Assembly (NCBI GenBank): GCA_025450175.1
Contig: JANWHY010000007.1
Span: 1-40,409, forward strand
DNA: 40,409 nt
From: Minisyncoccota bacterium
GTDB taxonomy: Bacteria > Patescibacteriota > Minisyncoccia > Phycocordibacterales > Zambryskibacteraceae
Direction of reading: 5' to 3'
This document shows positions 7,092 through 14,667 of the stretch, piece after piece. A program made the position numbers and the translations under genes. The notes under the pieces were generated by a model, which was not told where the DNA came from, made no database searches, and was given only the letters and a program-made list of their open reading frames with translations. Numbering within the stretch: position 1 is the stretch's first letter; each line of letters begins with the position of its first letter.

Positions 7092-7520
7092 CTAGCGGGA
7101 CTGGCAGTTGGAGGCGAGGGTGTAGCCCGCTCCTCGAGCCGCTTCTGGGGAGGCAAAAGTGATCTTATTGGCTTCCTTTATCTGCTTAGCTCCTGGGCAG
7201 TCTGGAAAGTGGTACTTGTTACTATTTTTCGACGCGATAACCGTATTATTACTTTGAGTGGCTGTTACAACTGAGGCTGTGAGAACCTTCCCCCCATTAG
7301 AGCTTGGAGCTTGTTTAGAAATTAGAAATTGGTCATTAGAAATTGACGTATCATATTCGATGCGTATGGGCTCCCTCTTCCCTACTACTGAGAGCCTACC
7401 TACGCCGTACCCAAGGCTTGCCACCAGGATGATGATGAGGGCGAGGCTGAGCTTCTTAAAAAGAGGATACTTCTCTATGTGGCCGGTATTGTCAAAGGAG
7501 ACTTCTTCGGATATACTCAT
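7092..7520 (-). CDS. Membrane-anchored protein with an Ada-type metal-binding module
   Basis: Residues about 22-44 form a transmembrane segment ([18 protein letters not shown]). The C-terminal 45 residues read [18 protein letters not shown], then [15 protein letters not shown], then AGYTLASNC. This is the pattern of the Ada-like zinc module also found as a C-terminal tag in nucleases and competence-like proteins (K-x-Y-H-x-x-x-C...AGY.P...C). Between them lies a low-complexity linker containing [11 protein letters not shown], whose DNA has a repeated ttagaaatt unit. The function is unknown; an outside-facing metal-binding domain is likely. It is divergent from rpmA and the two share a 12-bp intergenic gap. 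Confidence 0.65.
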   Translation of the reverse strand: MSISEEVSFDNTGHIEKYPLFKKLSLALIIILVASLGYGVGRLSVVGKREPIRIEYDTSISNDQFLISKQAPSSNGGKVLTASVVTATQSNNTVIASKNSNKYHFPDCPGAKQIKEANKITFASPEAARGAGYTLASNCQSR

Positions 7521-7531
7521 TTAGCTTAATT

Positions 7532-7816
7532 ATGGCACATAAAAAGTCTGCAGGAACAACAAGAAACGGTCGAGATTCCAATCCAAAATACCTTGGGATC
7601 AAGATCACTCCCGGAGCCTTCGCTAGGACAGGCTCAGTACTCGTGCGTCAGCGTGGTACAGATGTTCTTCCAGGCAAGAATGTCTCTCTAGGTCGTGACC
7701 ACACTCTATTCGCAGCCAAAGACGGTATAGTAAAAATCGGTTACAAGCGCAAGGTCCACTTCGACAACACCCTACTCACCAAGAAGGTTGTGAGTGTCGT
7801 GCCAAAAACCGTCTAG
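7532..7816 (+). CDS. rpmA: Ribosomal protein bL27
   Basis: The sequence begins [20 protein letters not shown] and has the characteristic basic start, [10 protein letters not shown] and GRDHTLFA segments. At 94 residues it is slightly longer than the usual 85-90. bL27 sits near the peptidyl transferase centre of the large subunit. There is no N-terminal extension needing cleavage. It is not next to rplU (20.0 kb) as in most bacteria, so the classical rplU-rpmA pair is split in this genome. Confidence 0.95.
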   Translation: MAHKKSAGTTRNGRDSNPKYLGIKITPGAFARTGSVLVRQRGTDVLPGKNVSLGRDHTLFAAKDGIVKIGYKRKVHFDNTLLTKKVVSVVPKTV

Positions 7817-7818
7817 TA

Positions 7819-8244
7819 CTACTTAGTCGAGGGGATTATCTCAAGCGTAAGCTTCTTCTCCTTCCCTCCTATATTTATAATTACTTGGTGCTCCCCTATC
7901 TCCTTTAAAGCCTCATCTAATACAATAAGATCTTCTGGGATACCAGTCGTCTTTGAAATCTCTTTTTTGCCAACTCCCTTGAAGAGGTGACCCTTGTCGT
8001 TCGCTGGCATCTCCATCTTCACCCCATGTAAGTTTTTGAGGAGCTCTTCGATCTTCTCTTGAGTTTGAGCTTCGTTCTTGTCCTTCTGGGCCCTCATCTG
8101 TTCCACTTCCTTAAGTGCTTGAGGCGAGGAGTACTTGGCCATTTGGCGAGGGATAAGGAAGTTAGCTGCATAGCCATTGGCTACCTCCTTCTCCTCGAAT
8201 CTTCTTCCAACGCCCTTAATATCTTTGAGTAAAATTACTTTCAT
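7819..8244 (-). CDS. rplI: Ribosomal protein bL9
   Basis: The N-domain reads MKVILLKDIKGVGRRFEEKE with the family's NGYAANFLIP segment, followed by a long helix and a C-domain ending in KKLTLEIIPS. At 141 residues the length is normal. bL9 is missing from several CPR lineages, so its presence is of some taxonomic use. The ATG follows directly on one arm of a 12-bp inverted repeat (8245-8256). Confidence 0.93.
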   Translation of the reverse strand: MKVILLKDIKGVGRRFEEKEVANGYAANFLIPRQMAKYSSPQALKEVEQMRAQKDKNEAQTQEKIEELLKNLHGVKMEMPANDKGHLFKGVGKKEISKTTGIPEDLIVLDEALKEIGEHQVIINIGGKEKKLTLEIIPSTK

Positions 8245-8321
8245 CCCGTACGAAGTTATTGCTTATTAGGCGCTAGATAATAATATTTTTTCACGGCTTG
8301 TACAAGGTTACTTCGTACGGG
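8245..8321 (-). promoter_or_regulatory. rplI promoter/leader flanked by a 12-bp inverted repeat
   Basis: cccgtacgaagt at 8245-8256 and its exact reverse complement at 8310-8321 enclose the region. On the minus strand it contains TTGTAC and, 17 nt later, TATTAT, a plausible promoter. The inner arm abuts the rplI start codon, so it could act as an operator or, if transcription begins upstream, as a leader hairpin covering the start. Confidence 0.45.
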
Positions 8322-8328
8322 ACGAGCA

Positions 8329-9552
8329 TTAGTTGGTCAATATCTCTATAGCCTTCTTAAGTTGTGGGTCACGCTTTGCTTCTATATCCTTCTCGGTAAT
8401 TGGTACAACATGGTCTGGAGTGATTCCGCCATCGGAGATGGAGAGTCCGTTAGGTGTGAGCCAGCGAGCGATAGTGACCTTGAGAGAGGTATCGCGAGTG
8501 ATGTTGATGAGCTCTTGGACGGAACCCTTGCCGAAGGTCTTCTCCCCTACTAGGGTGGCTTTGTTGTTCTCACGAAGCGCTCCGGCCATAATCTCGGAGG
8601 CGGAGGCGGAGCCTCGGTCGACGAGGATGACAAATTCTAGATTCTCGTTGAAGACGTTGTAACCCTTGCTCCTGTAGACCTTCTCCTCACTATTCTTGCC
8701 GAAGTCTTCTCGCACTACCACATCGCTTGAAGGGAGGAACCAGCTAGCCATGTCGATAGAAGCTTCTAGGTAACCACCAGGGTTGCCGCGGAGGTCAAGA
8801 ATAAGTTTATTGGAACCAGATTGGATGAACTCGCGCAGAGCGCCGCGGAAGAGGTTGGGAGCTTGAGCGGAGAAGCTGTAGAGCTCGATCACAAAGACTC
8901 CCTCGGGAGTGAGACGTGTGGCAATAGTCGGGATGTTGATCACATCGCGGATTACGCTTATGTCGAAAGGAGTTTTCTTAGACGCGCGGAAGACCTTGAG
9001 GGTCACCTTAGTCCCTCGCTCACCGCGAATAAGCTTGACGGCATCTTCGGTTGCGAGGTTTGCAGTCGATCTTCCGTTGATCTCGATGATCCTGTCTCCC
9101 GGGACAAGCCCGGCTCGCTCGGCTGGTGAGCCCTTTAGAGGAGCGATGACCGTGATAGCTCCTTCTTGAGCAAGGATCTCGGCACCAATACCCTCGAAGT
9201 TGCCTCGCACCTCAGTGGCAAAGATTTCTGATTCTACCGGAGGGAAGAAGACGGTATACGGATCACCAAGAGAGCTCGTCAGACCCTTGATAGCGCCCCA
9301 GAGCTTCTCCTCATTCCCCACTTGCTTGGCGGTAGTGCTGGCTGAGACATACTTCTCGTTGATGATGTTCCAAGCCTTCCAGAAGGCAGAGAAGTCTACG
9401 TTGACTGGCTCGTTGCCAGTCGTGGTGCTATCTATGCCTGTGATCTCGCTCGAGATATCTTGCAGACCAGCGTGGAAGCCAATGTTATAAAAACCAACGG
9501 CAATAATCGCTCCGAGGATAATGAGCGCGGCGTGTTTTCTTAAGAATTCCAT
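8329..9552 (-). CDS. ctpA: C-terminal processing protease, S41 family
   Basis: One N-terminal membrane anchor (IILGAIIAVGFYNIGF) is followed by a PDZ domain (GNFEGIGAEI to TKVTLKVFR) and the S41 catalytic domain. Catalytic Ser317 lies in GSASASEIMAG and Lys342 in TFGKGSVQ, spaced by 25 residues as in E. coli Tsp. The enzyme trims exported proteins from their C-termini. The ATG at 9552 is chosen over an upstream frame extension because a TAAAAT box lies 7 nt before it. The promoter region is shared with divergent cysS. Length is 407 residues, typical for the family. Confidence 0.92.
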   Translation of the reverse strand: MEFLRKHAALIILGAIIAVGFYNIGFHAGLQDISSEITGIDSTTTGNEPVNVDFSAFWKAWNIINEKYVSASTTAKQVGNEEKLWGAIKGLTSSLGDPYTVFFPPVESEIFATEVRGNFEGIGAEILAQEGAITVIAPLKGSPAERAGLVPGDRIIEINGRSTANLATEDAVKLIRGERGTKVTLKVFRASKKTPFDISVIRDVINIPTIATRLTPEGVFVIELYSFSAQAPNLFRGALREFIQSGSNKLILDLRGNPGGYLEASIDMASWFLPSSDVVVREDFGKNSEEKVYRSKGYNVFNENLEFVILVDRGSASASEIMAGALRENNKATLVGEKTFGKGSVQELINITRDTSLKVTIARWLTPNGLSISDGGITPDHVVPITEKDIEAKRDPQLKKAIEILTN

Positions 9553-9559
9553 TCGCAGT

Positions 9560-9574
9560 ATTTTAACATATAAT
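9560..9574. promoter_or_regulatory. Back-to-back -10 boxes for ctpA and cysS
   Basis: On the plus strand TATAAT (9569-9574) ends 6 nt before the cysS ATG. On the minus strand TAAAAT (9560-9565) ends 7 nt before the ctpA ATG. Both genes therefore appear leaderless, with divergent promoters in a 28-bp gap. Confidence 0.6.
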
Positions 9575-9580
9575 GGGTGA

Positions 9581-10960
9581 ATGTCTTTAAAGCTACATAA
9601 TACCCTCTCTGGCAAGATAGAAGACTTCGAGCCCTATAATCCTAAGGAGGTGCGGATGTACCACTGCGGGCCGACCGTATATGGGGTACAGCATATTGGG
9701 AACCTCTCGATGTTCGTCTTTACCGACATCTTGCGTAGGACTATCGAGTATGCCGGCTTCAAGCCTAAGCAGGTGATCAACTTCACCGACTTCGGCCACC
9801 TATCTTCTGATAGCGATGAGGGGGAAGATAAGATGGCCATGGGTCTCAAGCGCGAAGGCTTAGCCCCAACTCTTGAGAATATGAAAGAGATGGGCAGGAA
9901 GTATGCCGAGATCTTCCTCGGTGATATTAAGAGTTTGAATGTAAAGACGGAAGGTACTATCTTCCCCTATGCCAGTGAGTATGTGCCCGATCAGATTGAG
10001 CTTATTCGAAAGTTGGAAGAGAAGAGCTTTGCCTACCGAACTTCTGATGGAGTCTACTTCGATACTCTCAAATTTCCTGAGTACGGGAAGTTGGGTGGAC
10101 TTAGTGATACTAATAATGAGGCGAGAGTAGTAGAGAATAGTGAGAAGAAGAATCCTCGCGACTTCGCTCTCTGGAAGTTTAATAAGGAGATTGGGTGGGA
10201 GTCTCCGTGGGGGCAAGGGTTCCCTGGGTGGCATATAGAATGCTCGGCAATGATTATAAAGATCTTGGGAGAAAACATTGCCATCCATACAGGTGGAGTG
10301 GAGCACATCCCAGTACACCACAACAACGAGATTGCTCAGTCTGAGGCGGCTACTGGAAGAGCTCCATTCGCTAAGTATTGGCTCCATAGAGCACATTTGC
10401 AGATTGAAGGTGAGAAGATCGCCAAGTCTACTGGTAACACTGTATATCTCGAAGACATTGTAAAAAAGGGTATAAGTCCCCTAGCCTTCCGATATTTGCT
10501 TCTACAATCCCATTACAGAACCCCGACTAATTTTACCTGGGAGGCGCTTGAAGGAGCTAATAACGCATACGTAAAACTTAGACGTCATATAAGCACGATG
10601 CCAGATGGTGGAGAAGTGAATAAAGATTATAAAGAACTCTTTATAAAGGCTATTGAAAATGATCTTAATACTCCAACTGCAGTTGCTGTAATTTGGACTC
10701 TTCTTTCAGACACGTTGATCCCGCTACAAAATAGTAAGGCTACAATATTAGATTTTGATAAAATATTAGGATTAAAATTAGACCAGTCTACCCCCACTCC
10801 TCAATTAATTGTAGATCTTTTTGCTAAATATAAATTAGCTAGAAGTAATAAAGAATTTGATATATCAGATAAGCTTAGAGAAGAAATTAAGCAAAATGGT
10901 TACGAGGTAATGGATAATGTTGACGGATCATCTTACCTGTCCGGATCTTTTGAGTTGTAA
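9581..10960 (+). CDS. cysS: Cysteinyl-tRNA synthetase
   Basis: This class I synthetase attaches cysteine to tRNA-Cys. The segment MYHCGPTVYGVQHIGNLSMF holds the zinc-binding Cys and the HIGH motif (HIGN). GWHIECSAM, then HTGGVEHIPVHHNNEIAQSE, supplies the remaining zinc ligands, and KIAKSTGN is the KMSKS loop. At 459 residues it is complete. The last 400 bp (about 10,560-10,960), coding for the C-terminal DALR-type domain, are markedly more AT-rich in third positions than the rest, which suggests a separate history or recombination of this part. Confidence 0.95.
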   Translation: MSLKLHNTLSGKIEDFEPYNPKEVRMYHCGPTVYGVQHIGNLSMFVFTDILRRTIEYAGFKPKQVINFTDFGHLSSDSDEGEDKMAMGLKREGLAPTLENMKEMGRKYAEIFLGDIKSLNVKTEGTIFPYASEYVPDQIELIRKLEEKSFAYRTSDGVYFDTLKFPEYGKLGGLSDTNNEARVVENSEKKNPRDFALWKFNKEIGWESPWGQGFPGWHIECSAMIIKILGENIAIHTGGVEHIPVHHNNEIAQSEAATGRAPFAKYWLHRAHLQIEGEKIAKSTGNTVYLEDIVKKGISPLAFRYLLLQSHYRTPTNFTWEALEGANNAYVKLRRHISTMPDGGEVNKDYKELFIKAIENDLNTPTAVAVIWTLLSDTLIPLQNSKATILDFDKILGLKLDQSTPTPQLIVDLFAKYKLARSNKEFDISDKLREEIKQNGYEVMDNVDGSSYLSGSFEL

Positions 10961-10981
10961 GATATTAAAATAAGAAATCGC

Positions 10982-11008
10982 GCGGTGCTCTGGGCACCGC
11001 GCGATGTG
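10982..11008 (-). terminator. Terminator of the 11019-11516 gene
   Basis: The stem cgcgcggtgc / gcaccgcgcg is followed on the minus strand by a T-rich tail (atttcttatttt). Confidence 0.8.
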
Positions 11009-11018
11009 GCTGTATGAG

Positions 11019-11516
11019 CTATGGAACTATGTACCTCTGCCTTCGGCACCGTTCCAGAATATGTCTTGCTGCCGACTCGATCTCATCAAATCTGTCGAGT
11101 TGGTTTTGTGACAGAGACCATCCTCTAGGGCCGTTAAGACCTCTCGCGAGTTGGTCAATCAGCGTAACTTTCTCTTTGATTATGTCTGCTTCTTCTGCAA
11201 TGCGTGCAAATTCAGCGTGAAGGAACTCGTAAGCGCCCTCATTTAGAGGAGCTTTTACTTGCGGGAAAAGTTCAACGAGATTCCAGAGTGGATCAAGTAT
11301 TTCTCGAGTGACTGTGAGATGCTGCGTGTAGCCATCATCTGCAGCCGCGTGGTAACTTGCCACCTTTAGATCTACCTGTCGGACACCTTCCCCATCAAAC
11401 TGTCCAACACTGGTGAGTTCAACGAACTTTGCCAGCGGCTGTCTGGGCCTCGTTGCCTCTTCCAATTTCCGAAAGATCTCTCGCGAAAGCGTAGGAAAAC
11501 GGATGGAAATCTTCAT
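11019..11516 (-). CDS. Hypothetical soluble protein, 165 aa
   Basis: The ATG at 11516 is chosen because ggaagga lies 6 nt before it, although the frame is open further upstream. The product begins MKISIRFPTLSREIFRKLEE, then a mixed region with VRQVDLKVASYHAAADDGYT, then helices ending in a basic RHILERCRRQRYIVP. There is no membrane segment or signal peptide. The family is not recognised. It has its own terminator and a long AT-rich upstream region (11,592-11,660), and thus forms a single-gene unit. Confidence 0.6.
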   Translation of the reverse strand: MKISIRFPTLSREIFRKLEEATRPRQPLAKFVELTSVGQFDGEGVRQVDLKVASYHAAADDGYTQHLTVTREILDPLWNLVELFPQVKAPLNEGAYEFLHAEFARIAEEADIIKEKVTLIDQLARGLNGPRGWSLSQNQLDRFDEIESAARHILERCRRQRYIVP

Positions 11517-11675
11517 GTTATCCTTCCGGGAGTCTAGCTCCTCAGATTTTCGGGGCCCCATTGCCCTCGAATGGACCAAAAAACTATACATTCTTAATTA
11601 ATATAAGTAAATATATACAAGCTTAACGATCGTGAGAAATGTATATACGAGTAAAATTTAGATAGTTTAAATAAG

Positions 11676-11703
11676 AAACTGCGCGGCGTCTCTTCAGACG
11701 CCG
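11676..11703 (-). terminator. Terminator of the 51-aa membrane protein gene
   Basis: The stem gcgcggcgtct / agacgccgcgc is followed on the minus strand by agtttcttattt. Confidence 0.8.
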
Positions 11704-11716
11704 CGCTATACTTCCC

Positions 11717-11872
11717 CTATTCCCCCAATCGTCCTCGTATGTTGCTGTAATTCTTTACGGCCTCTACGGTATGGAAAAATTCTTTTCCCCACTTCCATAA
11801 CCGCCGTGCCCAGATCACGAGGAGAACACAAAGGGGTACAGCAAGTAGGACAGTGAGTCCGTACAATGTCAT
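11717..11872 (-). CDS. Small single-pass membrane protein, 51 aa
   Basis: A strong ribosome site (aaggagg, 6 nt) precedes the ATG. The N-terminal 21 residues form a membrane span (LTVLLAVPLCVLLVIW), followed by a basic WARRLWKWGK stop-transfer patch and a short cytoplasmic tail. A terminator follows 14 nt past the stop. No family is recognised. The strong initiation site and clean membrane topology support a real gene. Confidence 0.65.
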   Translation of the reverse strand: MTLYGLTVLLAVPLCVLLVIWARRLWKWGKEFFHTVEAVKNYSNIRGRLGE

Positions 11873-12006
11873 AACATCCTCCTTAAATTTTATACATCTT
11901 TAAAATAATATAGTCAATAGACCTCTCCCCATCTTAAACACGTTACTCTCCCCTACTTCAAGTAGTGTCATTTGATTTAGTTGTTATAATTCTTGTAACA
12001 AAAAAG

Positions 12007-13425
12007 ATGCAGTTCATATCTCTAGAGAATAAGTCTGGTGTCAGGATCCCGCCTCACTCCCTTGAGGCCGAGATGGCACTCCTAGGCTCCGTAATGCTCC
12101 GTCCCGATGCGATCTATGAGGTGATGGATATGGTGGCTCCCAACTCCTTCTACTTCGAGAAGCATCGCACAATATTTGAGACTATGCTTGAGCTCTTCGG
12201 TAAGCATCAGCCTATCGACATCTTATCTCTATCTTCGCGCCTTAAGGAGAAGGACTTACTAGAGCGAGTGGGTGGGGCCACCTTCCTCACGGAGCTCTCG
12301 GCCGCTGTCCCCTCCTCGGCCAATGCCAAGCACTACGCGGAGATTGTGATGAAGAAGTATATGATGAGGCAATTGATCGAGGCTTCCGAGCATCTCTCCA
12401 ATCTCGGCTTCAACGAAGCAGGCGACTTGGAAGAAATATTGGACCAAGCAGAGAAAAAGATTTTCGACATTACGGAGCACTTCTCGGGCGGTGCACGCTT
12501 CCAAGATCTTGTGCCTCTTCTCCACGAAGCCTTTGAGCGCTTCGAGAAGCTCTCTTCTGCTGAACATGAGCTTCGCGGTGTACGAACCGGCTTCAAGGCC
12601 TTAGACGATATCTTGGGTGGTTTCCAAAACTCTGATCTCATCATCATCGCCGCTCGTCCCTCCGTCGGTAAGACAGCTCTCGCTCTCGACATCGCGCGCC
12701 GTACGGCACTGGATCACAAAACTCCGGTAGGCATCTTCTCACTCGAAATGAGCTCCGACCAGCTCGTCGACCGCCTTGTAGCCGCTCAGTCTCGTACCGA
12801 CGCATCTATCATCCGTAAGGGTGTGCGTACCCAGAGTGGTTCCTGGCGTGAAGATGTGTTTAAAAATGTTCGTGATGCTCTCGATGAACTCTCGCGTACC
12901 CCCATATTTATAGACGACCAGCCAGGTAACACTATTATGAAGATGCGTTCGGCCGCGAGGAAACTTAAGATCGAGAAAGGTCTGAAGCTTCTCGTAGTCG
13001 ACTACCTCCAACTCATGGCCCCATCTACCGCTCGCTCCAACGACTCCATGGTCCAGCAAGTGACAGAGATCTCGCGCTCGCTCAAGCATCTTGCTCGCGA
13101 GCTCAATATCCCGGTCATTGCCCTCTCTCAGCTCTCGCGCGCAGTCGAAACTAGGGGTGGCAAGCCTAAGCTCTCCGACCTCAGGGACTCCGGCTCCATC
13201 GAGCAGGATGCGGACCTGGTCATGTTCATCCACTCAGACGAGAACGATATTAAGGATGAGTCTGGTAAGGTGCGTGATATCCAGCGTAAGGAGCTCATCA
13301 TAGCCAAGCATAGGAATGGCCCATTGGGCAACGCCATCCTCGACTATCACACCCGCTTCAACACCTTCGTAGAGATCGACTACTCCAACTATGGCAAAGC
13401 CGACGAAGAGTTTAATAAGTTGTAA
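12007..13425 (+). CDS. dnaB: Replicative DNA helicase DnaB
   Basis: This hexameric 5'-3' helicase unwinds DNA at the replication fork. The N-terminal domain (IPPHSLEAEMALLGSVML...) recruits primase, and the RecA-like domain carries Walker A (ARPSVGKTALAL, near residue 215), Walker B (LLVVDYLQLM) and the DnaB signature SQLSRAVETR...LRDSGSIEQDAD. Length is 472 residues with no intein. The start at 12007 is the first ATG that gives the usual N-terminus; a TATAAT box at 11985-11990 leaves a short leader. Confidence 0.96.
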   Translation: MQFISLENKSGVRIPPHSLEAEMALLGSVMLRPDAIYEVMDMVAPNSFYFEKHRTIFETMLELFGKHQPIDILSLSSRLKEKDLLERVGGATFLTELSAAVPSSANAKHYAEIVMKKYMMRQLIEASEHLSNLGFNEAGDLEEILDQAEKKIFDITEHFSGGARFQDLVPLLHEAFERFEKLSSAEHELRGVRTGFKALDDILGGFQNSDLIIIAARPSVGKTALALDIARRTALDHKTPVGIFSLEMSSDQLVDRLVAAQSRTDASIIRKGVRTQSGSWREDVFKNVRDALDELSRTPIFIDDQPGNTIMKMRSAARKLKIEKGLKLLVVDYLQLMAPSTARSNDSMVQQVTEISRSLKHLARELNIPVIALSQLSRAVETRGGKPKLSDLRDSGSIEQDADLVMFIHSDENDIKDESGKVRDIQRKELIIAKHRNGPLGNAILDYHTRFNTFVEIDYSNYGKADEEFNKL

Positions 13426-13432
13426 TCTTTGC

Positions 13433-13438
13433 TAGAAT
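13433..13438 (+). promoter_or_regulatory. -10 box of recR (leaderless, GTG start)
   Basis: TAGAAT with a TGC extension ends 6 nt before the GTG at 13445. Confidence 0.5.
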
Positions 13439-13444
13439 AGCCCA

Positions 13445-14056
13445 GTGAATTCTATAGAAAAACTCGCTGAGCTTTTCGGCAAATTCCCTGGAATTGGCCC
13501 AAGACAAGCCAAGAGGTTTGTTTATTTTCTTCTTACGCGTCAGGGCACATATAACGAAGAGTTAATAAGGGCCATCGAGAACTTGAAGCAAGAGATAGTC
13601 CAGTGTGAAGAGTGTTTGAGATTTTACCCTTCGACAAGCTCAGGGCAAGTGCTCTGCTCTATCTGTAGTAACGATACTCGCGACTCTTCCCTACTCATGG
13701 TGGTGCCGAAGGATATAGATATGGAGTCGGTGGAGAAGAGTGGGAGTTACAACGGCTACTACTTTATCTTGGGAGGTGTGGTACCAATTTTAGAAAAAGA
13801 ACCAGAGAAGAGAGTCAGAATCACGAATCTAGAATCACGAATCAAGAAGGATAAAAATATAAAAGAAATAATTCTTGCTATGAATGCAAACCAAGAGGGA
13901 GAGAATACTATCGAATATTTGAAAACTAAACTTAGCAACTTAGCAACTTCCAAACTTACTATAACTATACTTGGCCGAGGTCTCTCTACCGGTGCCGAGC
14001 TCGAGTACGCTGATCCCGAGACTCTCAAGAATGCTTTGAAGAATAGGAGTAAGTGA
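13445..14056 (+). CDS. recR: Recombination protein RecR
   Basis: RecR works with RecO (and RecF) to load RecA on gapped DNA. A helix-hairpin-helix start (FGKFPGIGPRQAKRFVYFLL) is followed by a four-Cys zinc finger (CEEC...CSIC) and a Toprim domain (LLMVVPKDIDMES...IILAMNANQEGENT). Start is GTG. Between the two Cys pairs of the zinc finger the residues PSTSSGQ are encoded by a ccttcgacaagctcaggg unit, and in the Toprim region ITNLESRIKK is encoded by a repeated aatcacgaat. Both look like in-frame insertions of short dispersed repeats. Confidence 0.92.
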   Translation: MNSIEKLAELFGKFPGIGPRQAKRFVYFLLTRQGTYNEELIRAIENLKQEIVQCEECLRFYPSTSSGQVLCSICSNDTRDSSLLMVVPKDIDMESVEKSGSYNGYYFILGGVVPILEKEPEKRVRITNLESRIKKDKNIKEIILAMNANQEGENTIEYLKTKLSNLATSKLTITILGRGLSTGAELEYADPETLKNALKNRSK

Positions 14057-14071
14057 CCTCTTTAATTATAG

Positions 14072-14162
14072 AAAAAGCGAATACATACTTCGTACTCGCT
14101 CCATACCGAACTGTAGCCCACGCTGCGCTAGCACACCATGCTGAACCCGACCGCAACTAACC
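14072..14162 (-). ncRNA. Single-guide RNA gene, unit 1
   Basis: The promoter has TTGTGA (14192-14197), a 17-bp spacer and TATAAA (14169-14174). The RNA would contain 10-12 pentamers and end at a class A hairpin with one G-U pair, followed by a T-run. Confidence 0.65.
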
Positions 14163-14198
14163 ACAGATTTTATATCATACTTTCCAAGTAATCACAAT

Positions 14199-14418
14199 AA
14201 AAAAGTGAGTACATATTTCGTACTCACTCCGAACCATAGCGCACGGTACGCTAGTTTACCACACCGCTCAGTACTGCACGGTGGACCACTTCTATCTATC
14301 TATAAATGCTTTTCAGAATGATGTGGTAGAAACATATTACGCCTCTACCCAATGCCGAACCGCGCTATACCTAACCTGAGGATGCGGAGCCCCAGGGTAC
14401 CGTAGGACAAATTTTCCA
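14199..14418 (-). ncRNA. Double-guide RNA gene, units 3 and 2
   Basis: The promoter has TTGTAA (14448-14453), a 17-bp spacer and TAAAAA (14425-14430). Guide 3 (11 pentamers) ends in a class B hairpin with two G-U pairs. Guide 2 (12 pentamers) ends in a perfect class A hairpin with a T-run. Confidence 0.65.
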
Positions 14419-14455
14419 ATTAAATTTTTAACATAAATATCCACGTATTACAAAC

Positions 14456-14667
14456 AAAAAGCGACCACATATTACGTGATCGCTCCACACCGGACCCTGC
14501 AATGGCGGAGCACGCTCTACCCAGCGCTACTTTGCGCCACCTAGCCAGGATAATATAAGAATTCCGAAACAAAGAACTAATTAATTGGTGGACACATATT
14601 GCGTGCCCACCCCTTGCAGAACTGGACTCTGCGGTACGCAACCAGGCCGAAGCAAACCGAACAGTAC
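14456..14667 (-). ncRNA. Double-guide segment, units 5 and 4, in the helicase 3' UTR
   Basis: Guide 5 (11 pentamers) begins at the helicase stop codon with no promoter between, ends in a class B hairpin (14587-14611), and is followed by guide 4 (12 pentamers) and a class A terminator hairpin. It is probably cut from, or functions within, the helicase mRNA. Confidence 0.6.

Larger units (their letters stand above)
14057..14667 (-). repeat. Distal array: five hairpin-plus-pentamer units (1-5)
   Basis: Hairpins lie at 14077-14099, 14205-14227, 14325-14349, 14461-14483 and 14587-14611, spaced 120-136 bp. Stem sequences differ but stay paired, and loops are variants of atattac. Between hairpins run 10-12 five-base words that end (plus strand) in AC, GC, AG or GG in constant phase. 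Units 3 and 5 have class B hairpins (9-bp stem, no T-run); 1, 2 and 4 have class A (8-bp stem plus T-run in the minus strand). The array lies directly downstream of the helicase gene and ends against recR. It is built exactly like the proximal array at 16,600-18,781. Confidence 0.9.

Noticed and set aside
8362-9490. Several plus-strand frames within ctpA
   Set aside because: All are antisense shadows of the S41 protease gene with no initiation signals.
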